DNA from: JBCBTD01 sp039818825
GTDB taxonomy: Bacteria > Pseudomonadota > Alphaproteobacteria > Geminicoccales > Geminicoccaceae
NCBI GenBank assembly: GCA_039818825.1
Contig: JBCBTD010000053.1
Location: forward strand, 1 to 28,394
Direction: 5' to 3'
Length of the DNA stretch: 28,394 nt
Position numbers and translations under genes: made by a program. Shown one piece after another: positions 7,221 to 13,753 of this stretch (position 1 is its first letter; each line of letters opens with the position of its first letter). The notes under the pieces are model-generated. The model was not told where the DNA came from and searched no databases. It saw only the letters and a program-made list of their open reading frames with translations.

Positions 7221-7952
7221 TCAAGAAATGTGGCTGCGGTAGCGGAACCTCTTGGCGTCGCCTCGAGCGACGCGCCACTCGACGGCCGTACCGTCGGGGG
7301 CGAAGGCCGTTCGCTCGATGACCGCGACGGGGTCGCCGGAGGCTATCCCCAGAAGCTGAGCCGAAGCCTCTGGAGCATGGCCGAATCGCAGGTCGTCCAC
7401 CGCGCGGGCGACGAGAATGCCGAAACGGTCGAAGTAGACGGGGTAGAGCAACGGTCCGAGCGCACTCTCCGGGATCGACTCGAAGCCGGCGAACCGGTCG
7501 GCCGAGACGTAGATCTCCTCGGCAAGGATCGGTCGGTCAGCCAGCGATCGGACGCGATCGATGCGCAGCACCCGATCGGTCCCGAGCACCTCGCCGACGG
7601 CCGCCGGCGCGGTGACCAAGGCTCGCGACACGAGGCTACTCTGTGGGATCGACGGTGCGGACCCGTCCTCGGACAGCATCTGGAAGAACCGAAAGAGCGT
7701 CGCGTCGAAGGCGGGCTTCCGGAGAAAGGTGCCGGCACCCTGCCTGCGTTCGAGCAACCCTTCGTCCACGAGCTGCTGGGTCGCCCTGCGCACCGTGCCT
7801 ACCGACAGCTGGTGCTCGCGCGACAACACGTTCTCGGAGGGTAGCGCGTCGCCGGGTCCCCACTCGCCGCTCGCGATCCGCGCCGCAAGGCGGTCACGCA
7901 ATTGCAAGTAGGCCGGAAGCCTTGCGTCGATGGATGAGCGCGTCGGCGCCAT
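7221..7952 (-). CDS. GntR-family regulator, HutC subfamily (UTRA domain)
   Basis: Transcription regulator of 243 aa. Residues about 11-76 form a GntR winged helix (PAYLQLRDRLAARIASGEWGPGDALPSENVLS, then VGTVRRATQQLVDEGLLERRQGAGTFL). Residues about 95-238 are a UTRA ligand-binding domain (VLRIDRVRSLADRPILAEEIYVSADRF...). HutC-type regulators are usually repressors released by a small molecule linked to the pathway they control. The ATG at 7952 has GGAGG seven bases upstream. It precedes tctC-tctB-tctA on the same strand and is divergent from an amidohydrolase gene. A 30-bp perfect palindrome in the shared 90-bp gap is its likely operator. The effector is probably the imported compound or its product (inference). 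Confidence 0.93.
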   Translation of the reverse strand: MAPTRSSIDARLPAYLQLRDRLAARIASGEWGPGDALPSENVLSREHQLSVGTVRRATQQLVDEGLLERRQGAGTFLRKPAFDATLFRFFQMLSEDGSAPSIPQSSLVSRALVTAPAAVGEVLGTDRVLRIDRVRSLADRPILAEEIYVSADRFAGFESIPESALGPLLYPVYFDRFGILVARAVDDLRFGHAPEASAQLLGIASGDPVAVIERTAFAPDGTAVEWRVARGDAKRFRYRSHIS

Positions 7953-7986
7953 CGTTCGTCCTCCCTACATCCAATGGCTATGACGT

Positions 7987-8016
7987 TTGACAGCTCTAGT
8001 CAACTACTTCTATATA
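7987..8016 (+). promoter_or_regulatory. sigma-70-type promoter of the amidohydrolase gene
   Basis: TTGACA at 7987-7992, an 18-base spacer and TATATA at 8011-8016. This is close to consensus and stands out in GC-rich DNA. Transcription would start near 8023, about 20 bases before the ATG at 8043. The -10 lies inside the palindrome at 7999-8028, the classic arrangement for repression. Confidence 0.65.
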
Positions 8017-8028
8017 GAAGTAGTTGAC
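7999..8028. promoter_or_regulatory. 30-bp perfect palindrome, likely GntR operator
   Basis: The half GTCAACTACTTCTAT (7999-8013) is followed directly by its exact reverse complement (8014-8028). The core CTTCTATATAGAAG resembles the short palindromes bound by HutC-subfamily regulators. It covers the -10 of the rightward promoter. It also covers TTGACT (minus strand, 7997-8002), a possible -35 for gntR. One site could therefore control both directions. Confidence 0.8.
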
Positions 8029-8042
8029 CGAAGGATTGGAGC

Positions 8043-8831
8043 ATGGTCGCCTTCGACTGTCATGCCCATGTCTACGACCGGATCGAAGCGGTCGGCTCTG
8101 TCCGATACCTCCCGACGTCGACCGCACCCCTAGGCGCCTGGCTGAACCTCCAGCGCGACCACGGCCTCGCGGGCGGTGTCATCGTTCAGGTGAGCTTCCT
8201 CGGAACCGACAACTCCCAGCTGCTCGGGGCGCTCGACCACCTCGATCGGGCGCGTTTCGCGGGCGTAGCGGTGACCGGTCTCGGCGCGTCTAGCGTGGAG
8301 CTGCGCCGGCTCGCCGATGGCGGCGTCCGCGGCATCCGGTGGAACCTTGTCGCCGGCGCCCCGATTCCCAACCCTGCCGACCCCGCCGTGGCCGGTTTTC
8401 TGTACCGGCTTCGCGATCATGGGATGCATCTGGAGGTCCAGCTCGAGAGCGGCCGGCTTGCGGCAGCTCTCGCCCCGCTGGCATCCGTCGCAGGCGTGGT
8501 GGTCGTCGACCACTTCGGCTTGCCCGAACGGGCGGAACCCGAAGAGGAACCTTGGCTATGTGCCTTGACGAAAATGCCGAAGCGAGACGGCATTTTCGTC
8601 AAGCTCAGCGCACCCTACCGCAGCACCGTCGACGTGGTCCCGCACGCTCGGCGGCTGTCTGAGTTGCTTCCCCCCGATCAGCTGCTGTGGGGCAGCGACT
8701 GGCCCCACACACGCTTCGAGGACCGAGCGTCCTACGCGGGACTGCGCGACCGGATCGCTGGCGCCGTAGATGACGAAGCCACAGCGCATCGACTCTACGG
8801 TCTGGTCGCGGCCGTCGGTGCCGAGGGCTGA
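8043..8831 (+). CDS. amidohydrolase (amidohydrolase-2 / PDC-hydrolase-like, TIM barrel)
   Basis: Predicted metal-dependent hydrolase of 262 aa. It shows the N-terminal FDCHAHVY motif (H7, H9), VVVDHFGLPE in the middle and LLWGSDWPHTRF near the C-terminus, as in the amidohydrolase_2 family. That family includes 2-pyrone-4,6-dicarboxylate lactonase and other lactonases and decarboxylases. AAGGA lies seven bases before the ATG. It is divergent from gntR and shares its palindromic operator, so it probably acts on the compound brought in by the second TTT system, for example by opening a lactone of a carboxylic acid (inference). A perfect 16-bp inverted repeat lies inside the gene at 8564-8603, encoding LTKMP and GIFVK; reading frame and family motifs stay intact. 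Confidence 0.85.
   Translation: MVAFDCHAHVYDRIEAVGSVRYLPTSTAPLGAWLNLQRDHGLAGGVIVQVSFLGTDNSQLLGALDHLDRARFAGVAVTGLGASSVELRRLADGGVRGIRWNLVAGAPIPNPADPAVAGFLYRLRDHGMHLEVQLESGRLAAALAPLASVAGVVVVDHFGLPERAEPEEEPWLCALTKMPKRDGIFVKLSAPYRSTVDVVPHARRLSELLPPDQLLWGSDWPHTRFEDRASYAGLRDRIAGAVDDEATAHRLYGLVAAVGAEG
8564..8603. repeat. perfect 16-bp inverted repeat inside the amidohydrolase gene
   Basis: CTTGACGAAAATGCCG (8564-8579), an 8-base loop, then its exact reverse complement (8588-8603). The right arm encodes GIFVK, which matches the family pattern (hydrophobic residues then VKLS). The left arm encodes LTKMP in a variable position. No T-tract follows, so it is not a simple terminator. Confidence 0.9.
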
Positions 8832-8835
8832 CGCG

Positions 8836-8993
8836 TCAGACCGTTCGAACGCCAGGGCGCTTGTGGATGATGACTTGGCCCCGCCGTCGCACGCGAGATC
8901 GCCGAGCGACACAGTGAGACCGTTCGCACCCGGCCGGCCGCGGCGGACACCCGCTTCGAATTGGACCTGCCAATCGCCGCGTTGCCTCGCGTT
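8836..8993 (+). pseudogene. decayed 3' end of a histidine kinase gene
   Basis: Two pieces in different frames resemble the ATPase domain of the intact kinase at 2913-4283. ARALVDDDLAPP (about 8851-8886) matches VRLIVEDDGPG. REIAERHSETVRT, then TRFELDLPIAA (8892-8990), matches REIAQRHGGSVRA, then ARFELDLPAAA at that kinase's end. About 30 codons between them, including the G2 box, are missing and the frame has shifted. Base-level similarity is clear (GAGATCGCC-AGCGACA; CCCGCTTCGA-TGGACCTGCC) but far from identical, so it came from a related kinase, not a recent copy. It fills the gap between two converging genes. Confidence 0.75.
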
Positions 8994-9002
8994 GGGCTCG
9001 GC

Positions 9003-11720
9003 TCAAACGACGTAGCCGCAGGCGGAAGCCGGCGTGCGGGTGTCCATGTTGCGGCCACGGTTGAGGTGGTCGTCGATTTCCGCTGCCGCGCCGATCATCC
9101 GGCCATAGAGGAACACGGTGAACGCCGCGTTCTCCAGGTCGTGATCGGTCACCCGACCTGTCTGATGGTCCCGCCACAGCAACGCCAGCAGCAGCGCTGC
9201 GATCACCGCATCGACGTTGACACAGAACACGTAGCGCGACGCACCGACGTCGTAGAGCGCCTGCACCACCTCACGATAGAACGCGTGGAACACGTTGTAG
9301 TGGCCGTTGTCCGCCATGTACTTGGCGATGAAGCGCTCGCGCGGGTCGTAATTGACCGCTTCGCCCTTGAAGACGGGGTGGTGGACGCCGGGCAGTGCTC
9401 GGACGTCGCTGCCGAGGTCCTTCGCCGCCGCCTTTTCGGCCTTGTAAGTCTTGGCGAACGCGGTCGCCATGGCTTGCAGGTCCAGGCCGTGATCGGGATC
9501 GGTCGGGTCGGTCAGGCCGGTGTCGCGGAACTGGTCCAGAAGGAACGCGATACCTTCGAAGCCGTTGCCGCCGTGGCTGTAACCACTGTGGGTCAGGAAC
9601 CCCATCATCGCCTTGTTGAGCTGGACGCGCGCGGGCGTCTGGGGACCGTCGGCAGCGACGGCGCCCTTTGCCCCCTGCGCGGTGATCGCCCCCGGCCCAT
9701 TGGAGATCAACAGGCCGACCAGGATCTGCAGCGGCAGGGCTTCCTCCTTCGTCGGCTTCTTGCCGGTCATGGCGAGAAAGCAAAGCTCCGCCATGCTCCA
9801 TCGTTCGAACCGCTCCTGGCGCGGGATGCCGCACAAAGAGCCCGGTTGATGGTGGCGGCCGGGTATCGAGGCACCGATCATGACGCCGTATAGCCGTAGA
9901 TATGCCGGCAACGTTTCGGCGGTGAGCCGCGTGATGCGCTTCCGCATCAACGGCGCCCACGCGATCGTGGTCGCGATCGCGGCGAGGATGGCGTCGCGTG
10001 AGGGACTGATCGCCAATCCATCCAAGAACCGGAGGAACACCGAGGTCGTACCGCGCGCGGCCACCGCCGCGAGCATCGCGTCCGCTCGTGGGTCGTCGAC
10101 TTCGGCACCGCTCGCTTCGAACAAGGCCCGGGTCGGCGCGTCGACGCCGACCTCCGTCAGGTCGAACGCGGTATCGTGGCCACTTTGCAGGCCCGATCGT
10201 GCAAACAGGTCGATCAGCGTGCGGCTACAGGCCAACACTCGGTCCATCCGCTTGGGACCCGTCACCGCTGCGGCGGCGGCCATGACCACGTTGGGCGCGT
10301 TGCCGGCCTCGCGCGCAGCCTCCGCCGCGGCCAGCGCCGGGTCGCCGACCAAGTTGATCTCGGCGGCAACCGCGAGCCCCACGAGAGCGCGATCCGCCTC
10401 GTCGGCGATCTCGTGCACCAGCGGCAGGGCGAAGGTCGCCTCCAATGGCTGCAGGGCGAGATCGAGCACCTCGTGGCCGTGGACGCGGGTCACTTGCGTC
10501 CTCGCGTCCATTGCGCTGGCGCCGGACAGGTCTTTCATGCTTTGGCGAGCAACCACCGCGCCGACCTGCTTGGCCAGTGCCTCGATCTGCGCGTCGTAGG
10601 GCGGCAGAGCAAGCACCGGCCGCAGCGCCAGATCTGCTGGGAACTCGGCAAGCCCCTGATCGTTGGCGACCCATGGCTTGAGGCTGAGGCTGCCGCGGTT
10701 GGGGAAATCCGGCTCGATGTCGTTCAGTCGCATCACGGCCGTTAGGGCAGCCGGGATGTCGGCGATGTTGACGACCACCGCACCTTTCGCGGAGACGTGC
10801 TCAGGTGTCGCCTCGCTGTAGAGGCCGTCGACGCCGAACATCGTCTGGAACCAGCCTTCCTTGTCCTCGGCGCGATCGCCGGAGCCAGCCATGGCACCGG
10901 CGTGGCCGACCGCGCGGGTGAGCTTGCTCTTCCAGCGGCCGACGACGCAGGCCACGACCGGCTTGTCGAAGGAGAGGCCCCGCTCGTAGTAGCCGCCCGG
11001 TTCGACGTAGAGCACCGCCGCCTTGGAGCGCATATCGTTGTTGAAAGCGTGGGCGAAGTCGCGTGCGGCGTAGTGGATGTAGACGTCCTTGCCGGACGAG
11101 ATCAGCGTGGTCGTGCCCCAGCCAGCAGTCGTCAGATACTGGGCGATGGTCGTCGTGAAGCCGCCGGAGTTGGAGAAAATCGCGACCGAACCCTTGAGCA
11201 GTGCTTCTTCGGGGTGGTCACCGCCGAGCGCGCCACCGATGCGCACCCGGTTCCAGGAGTCGGCGACGCCGAGGCAGTTGCCGCCGATGACGTCGATCCC
11301 GTTGGCCTGCGCCATGGCGCGCACCTCGCGCGCATCGTGCACCGAGGTTTTCTCGGTAATGATGACGATCTTCTTGAGCTCCGGGTTGACGCGGATCAGC
11401 TCGGCGACGCCGTCGCGCACGCCGGCCGGCGGCAGGTAGACGACGCCGGTGTCGAAGTGGATCCCGTCCTGCAGGCCTTCGCGGACGTTGTTGTAGATCG
11501 GAATGTCACCCGCCGGCGTTGGCAGCACCTCGCCGCGGCGGCCGGGTGAAACCCCGAACACGACATTGCCGCCCGAGAACGCGTGACTCGTTGGCGTCAC
11601 CTGCCGGCTCTCGCCACCGAGCGCGTTCAACACGACGACACGATCGTCGCGGGTCGCCACTTGGTCCAGCGAATCGATGCCGAGATAGTAGAGGAAGCCT
11701 TCGAGGCCCTGCTTGTGCAT
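9003..11720 (-). CDS. ATP-citrate-lyase-like large subunit (CoA-ligase alpha plus tandem citrate-synthase-like domains)
   Basis: A 905-aa cytoplasmic enzyme subunit. Residues about 1-335 match the succinyl-CoA ligase alpha part of ATP-citrate lyase: CoA-binding Rossmann fold, IFSNSGGFTTTIA at 181-193 and the phosphohistidine loop VGHAGA with H273. The C-terminal 300 residues match its citryl-CoA lyase part (RWSMAELCFLAMTGKKPTKEE; GVHHPVF at 778-784; CVNVDAVIAALL with D837; LYGRMIGAAAEIDDHL). The lyase histidine of the family's ADHGP motif is Asn here (N674 in ISNGPG). Residues about 395-510 look like another, degenerate citrate-synthase fold (VHGHEVLDLALQPLEATFAL; AEINLVGDP; AAAAAVTGP). Bacterial AclB is about 610 aa, so the extra ~300 residues are notable. 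It starts 11 bases after the ATP-grasp gene, with AGGAG before the ATG. Substrate unproven: citrate or an analogue is likely from family and TTT context. Confidence 0.82.
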   Translation of the reverse strand: MHKQGLEGFLYYLGIDSLDQVATRDDRVVVLNALGGESRQVTPTSHAFSGGNVVFGVSPGRRGEVLPTPAGDIPIYNNVREGLQDGIHFDTGVVYLPPAGVRDGVAELIRVNPELKKIVIITEKTSVHDAREVRAMAQANGIDVIGGNCLGVADSWNRVRIGGALGGDHPEEALLKGSVAIFSNSGGFTTTIAQYLTTAGWGTTTLISSGKDVYIHYAARDFAHAFNNDMRSKAAVLYVEPGGYYERGLSFDKPVVACVVGRWKSKLTRAVGHAGAMAGSGDRAEDKEGWFQTMFGVDGLYSEATPEHVSAKGAVVVNIADIPAALTAVMRLNDIEPDFPNRGSLSLKPWVANDQGLAEFPADLALRPVLALPPYDAQIEALAKQVGAVVARQSMKDLSGASAMDARTQVTRVHGHEVLDLALQPLEATFALPLVHEIADEADRALVGLAVAAEINLVGDPALAAAEAAREAGNAPNVVMAAAAAVTGPKRMDRVLACSRTLIDLFARSGLQSGHDTAFDLTEVGVDAPTRALFEASGAEVDDPRADAMLAAVAARGTTSVFLRFLDGLAISPSRDAILAAIATTIAWAPLMRKRITRLTAETLPAYLRLYGVMIGASIPGRHHQPGSLCGIPRQERFERWSMAELCFLAMTGKKPTKEEALPLQILVGLLISNGPGAITAQGAKGAVAADGPQTPARVQLNKAMMGFLTHSGYSHGGNGFEGIAFLLDQFRDTGLTDPTDPDHGLDLQAMATAFAKTYKAEKAAAKDLGSDVRALPGVHHPVFKGEAVNYDPRERFIAKYMADNGHYNVFHAFYREVVQALYDVGASRYVFCVNVDAVIAALLLALLWRDHQTGRVTDHDLENAAFTVFLYGRMIGAAAEIDDHLNRGRNMDTRTPASACGYVV

Positions 11721-11731
11721 CGCCGTGCTCC

Positions 11732-13012
11732 TCAGGCTGCTTGGTCAAGACCGAGACGGCGGGCGACCGCGGCGCGGCCGCCGGACGCCATCCACTCGTC
11801 GACCTTCTTGGCGTAGTTGACGACCTCCGAGATCGCGCTGTCGAAGCCGAAGAAGCGATAGGGCAAGCCGAGCGCATCACAGGTCTCCGCGAGGTTGCCC
11901 ATACCCCTGACCAAGTTCGGCCCGCCGCGCCCGACCACCACGTAGAGCGGTGTCGGTCCGTGGGCCGCAAAGTGCTCGCGCAGCGCGTCGCCCATGCCGC
12001 GGAAGGTCTCGAAGATGTCGGTGTTGTTCGACTTGCCGCCGATGATGAACAGGACGTTGGCCCGTTGCAGGAAGTGCTTGTAGCAGATCGCTGCCACCGC
12101 CTTCATCTTGGGGTAGGGTGGGTTGCCGCCGAAGTCCGAAGAGATGATGGCCTGTTCGCCGAGCACCTCGGTGACCAGGCTGTTGGCACCGCCGCCGAAG
12201 GTCGGTGCCAGGATCGTGCCGTGCTCGTTGACCACGAAAACGTCTGACTGCCCCTGGTGGGTGCGCAGCTGGTTCACCTCCTGCTCGAAGTCCGAGACGT
12301 CGGACGCGAGCAGGTGCGCCGGTAGCCCCAGCCGGCCGTAGCGCGGGTCGTCTCGGTCGAAGCCTGCCTTGAAATCACATGCGATCGGCGTAAGCCGCCC
12401 ACCGCGCTCGGGGCGCATGCGGATCGGGTTCAGCTCGAGCGTGGTCATGCCGTAGTGATGCATGAGTTCCCACAGCTTCGGCAGGTGCTGCACCAATGGT
12501 GAGATGATCTCGCGCGGCGCGCCGACGTCGCTCAGCGCATTGGCCACAACGAATGCCTTCAGCCCGGTGAGCGCGTCGAATGGAACCGTCGCGATGTCCG
12601 ACTTCTCGAGCTCCTCGATGTCGACGCCGCCCCGATGGGTGAGCGTCATCGTCGGTGCGCGGTAGCGGGTGTCGTCGGTGATCGCGAAGTAGACTTCGTG
12701 GTCGGCCGGGATACCCGCCTCGAACGTCACCCCGTTGGCCTTGGCGACGGCGTTGCCGTGGCGATGCTCGACGAAGTAGAGCCGCTCCTTTTCGGCCAAC
12801 GCCGTCTTGAGGTCGCGGGCCCTCCCGATCAGTCCCGCTTTACCCTTCTTGCCGACACCACCGCGGAAGAGCGGCTTGACGAAGATCAGCCCGTGCCGGT
12901 TCAAGAGGCCCTGGATCTCGTCCTCGCTGGCGCCCGGTCCGAGCACCTCGGCCGTGGGAAAATCCACGTGTCGCAGCAACTGCGAGCCGTACAGCATGCC
13001 GGTCAGTAGCAC
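11732..13012 (-). CDS. ATP-citrate-lyase-like ATP-grasp subunit (AclA/SucC family)
   Basis: A 426-aa ATP-grasp protein, the length of bacterial AclA. Landmarks match ATP-citrate lyase more than plain succinyl-CoA synthetase beta: IFVKPLFRGGVGKKGKAGLIG (43-63), THRGGVDIEELEKS (125-138), TTLELNPIRM (190-199), a glycine-rich APTFGGGANS (269-278), FIIGGKSNNTDIFETFRG (322-339) and YVVVGRGGPN (357-366). The Asn, Thr and Arg that bind citrate in human ACLY appear retained (N329, T331, R362, my alignment from memory). It would use ATP to phosphorylate the partner's histidine and activate a carboxylate to its CoA thioester. I choose the GTG at 13012 because AGGAGG lies eight bases upstream; an in-frame ATG at 12997 is the alternative. 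First gene of the operon, behind a CTGTCAG direct repeat at 13085-13102. Confidence 0.85.
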   Translation of the reverse strand: MLLTGMLYGSQLLRHVDFPTAEVLGPGASEDEIQGLLNRHGLIFVKPLFRGGVGKKGKAGLIGRARDLKTALAEKERLYFVEHRHGNAVAKANGVTFEAGIPADHEVYFAITDDTRYRAPTMTLTHRGGVDIEELEKSDIATVPFDALTGLKAFVVANALSDVGAPREIISPLVQHLPKLWELMHHYGMTTLELNPIRMRPERGGRLTPIACDFKAGFDRDDPRYGRLGLPAHLLASDVSDFEQEVNQLRTHQGQSDVFVVNEHGTILAPTFGGGANSLVTEVLGEQAIISSDFGGNPPYPKMKAVAAICYKHFLQRANVLFIIGGKSNNTDIFETFRGMGDALREHFAAHGPTPLYVVVGRGGPNLVRGMGNLAETCDALGLPYRFFGFDSAISEVVNYAKKVDEWMASGGRAAVARRLGLDQAA

Positions 13013-13020
13013 GGCTAGAG

Positions 13021-13026
13021 CCTCCT
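13021..13026 (-). promoter_or_regulatory. ribosome binding site deciding a GTG start
   Basis: AGGAGG on the minus strand, eight bases before the GTG at 13012. It supports that start over the ATG five codons further in. Confidence 0.65.
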
Positions 13027-13068
13027 CTTTCGTAGCCGAGGGGCGATGATCTCGCCTCTTCGAGCGTC

Positions 13069-13102
13069 ACCCTAACCCTCCAGGCTGTCAGTAACCTGTC
13101 AG
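13069..13102 (-). promoter_or_regulatory. CTGTCAG direct repeat with putative -10 before the ATP-citrate-lyase-like operon
   Basis: CTGTCAG at 13085-13091 and exactly again at 13096-13102, an 11-base period. Sixteen bases (CTGTCAGTAACCTGTC) match the box before the tctD-like gene (CTGTCGAAAACCTGTC) at 13 positions. In the minus direction 10 bases separate the last GACAG from TAGGGT (13069-13074), the same spacing as at tctC. It also resembles a Pho box (CTGTCAT repeats), although a Pho box would normally point the other way. Likely binder: the TctD-like regulator; alternative: PhoB. Confidence 0.55.
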
Positions 13103-13417
13103 TTCGAACGTCCGCTCGGCGAAATCGCGATCGATTCATCGGTGCTTCCGGACGCCGGCGTTCGGCCATGCCGTCGCGCTCGGTCGTCCGCTACCACCGA
13201 CTCACTCCAACCGGGCGGTACCATTGCGTGCCAATTGACATCGGTGAGCCTTCGCCGTGCCCCCAACGCGGTCCTTCGGTACTCGAGTCGCTTTGAAGAT
13301 GCGGTCGTCGAAAGCCCGTTCGGTGACCGCTGATCTTCGGGCTCGGTCGACAGCCGTGATACGATTCGATTGGCTCCGTTCAGCCGGACTCACGAGGTGA
13401 TTGGAGAGTTCGGCACA

Positions 13418-13753
13418 TCAGGTCGATGCTGAAGCTGGTTGGATGCCGTCGTCGAGATCAACGACGGTGATGCCGGCGAGGCCGCCGTCGCAGAGCGCCA
13501 CGAGTCGCTGGCCGGCCGCCTCGTGCTCGGGATGGTGGTGGTAGGCGAGATGCGCCTCGCGGTCGCGAAAGGTGATGACGAAAGCGTGGGTATGGTCGCG
13601 GGCGATGCCTTCGAAGCTCGTATCCGCACCCGCCGTCATGGCGAGGAAGCCGTCGATCCGCTGACGCAGCGCTGCAAGGGCATCGAACACCGAGTCCAAC
13701 TCACCCGCGGCCGCGTCAGAGCGCACCTTCATCAGCACGCAGTGAAGGATCAT
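13418..13753 (-). CDS. Dabb (stress-responsive A/B-barrel) domain protein
   Basis: Small 111-aa protein with the Dabb ferredoxin-like pattern: N-terminal MILHCVLMKVRSDA strand, a helix (ELDSVFDALAALRQRIDGF), a DTSFEGIARDHTHAFVITFRDREAHLAYHHHPEHEAAGQRL core and a final ITVVDLDD strand. Family members form dimeric alpha-beta barrels; some are enzymes (for example olivetolic acid cyclase), but most are of unknown role. Its ATG overlaps the TGA of the GMC oxidoreductase gene by four bases (ATGA), so it is the last gene of the long operon and probably works with the oxidoreductases. The specific function cannot be told from sequence. Confidence 0.85.
   Translation of the reverse strand: MILHCVLMKVRSDAAAGELDSVFDALAALRQRIDGFLAMTAGADTSFEGIARDHTHAFVITFRDREAHLAYHHHPEHEAAGQRLVALCDGGLAGITVVDLDDGIQPASAST

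Larger units (their letters stand above)
13013..13417. other. 405-bp intergenic region upstream of the ATP-citrate-lyase-like operon
   Basis: Gap between the ATP-grasp gene start and the end of the Dabb gene. It holds the AGGAGG ribosome site and the CTGTCAG direct repeat near its left end. Short open frames of about 60 codons on both strands show no recognisable domain. I see no RNA gene, and no hairpin with a T-tract after the Dabb stop. Confidence 0.6.

Noticed and set aside
13142..13333. Small plus-strand open frame in the large intergenic region
   Set aside because: 63 codons, no Shine-Dalgarno sequence I can support, no recognisable domain and an equally long frame on the other strand.
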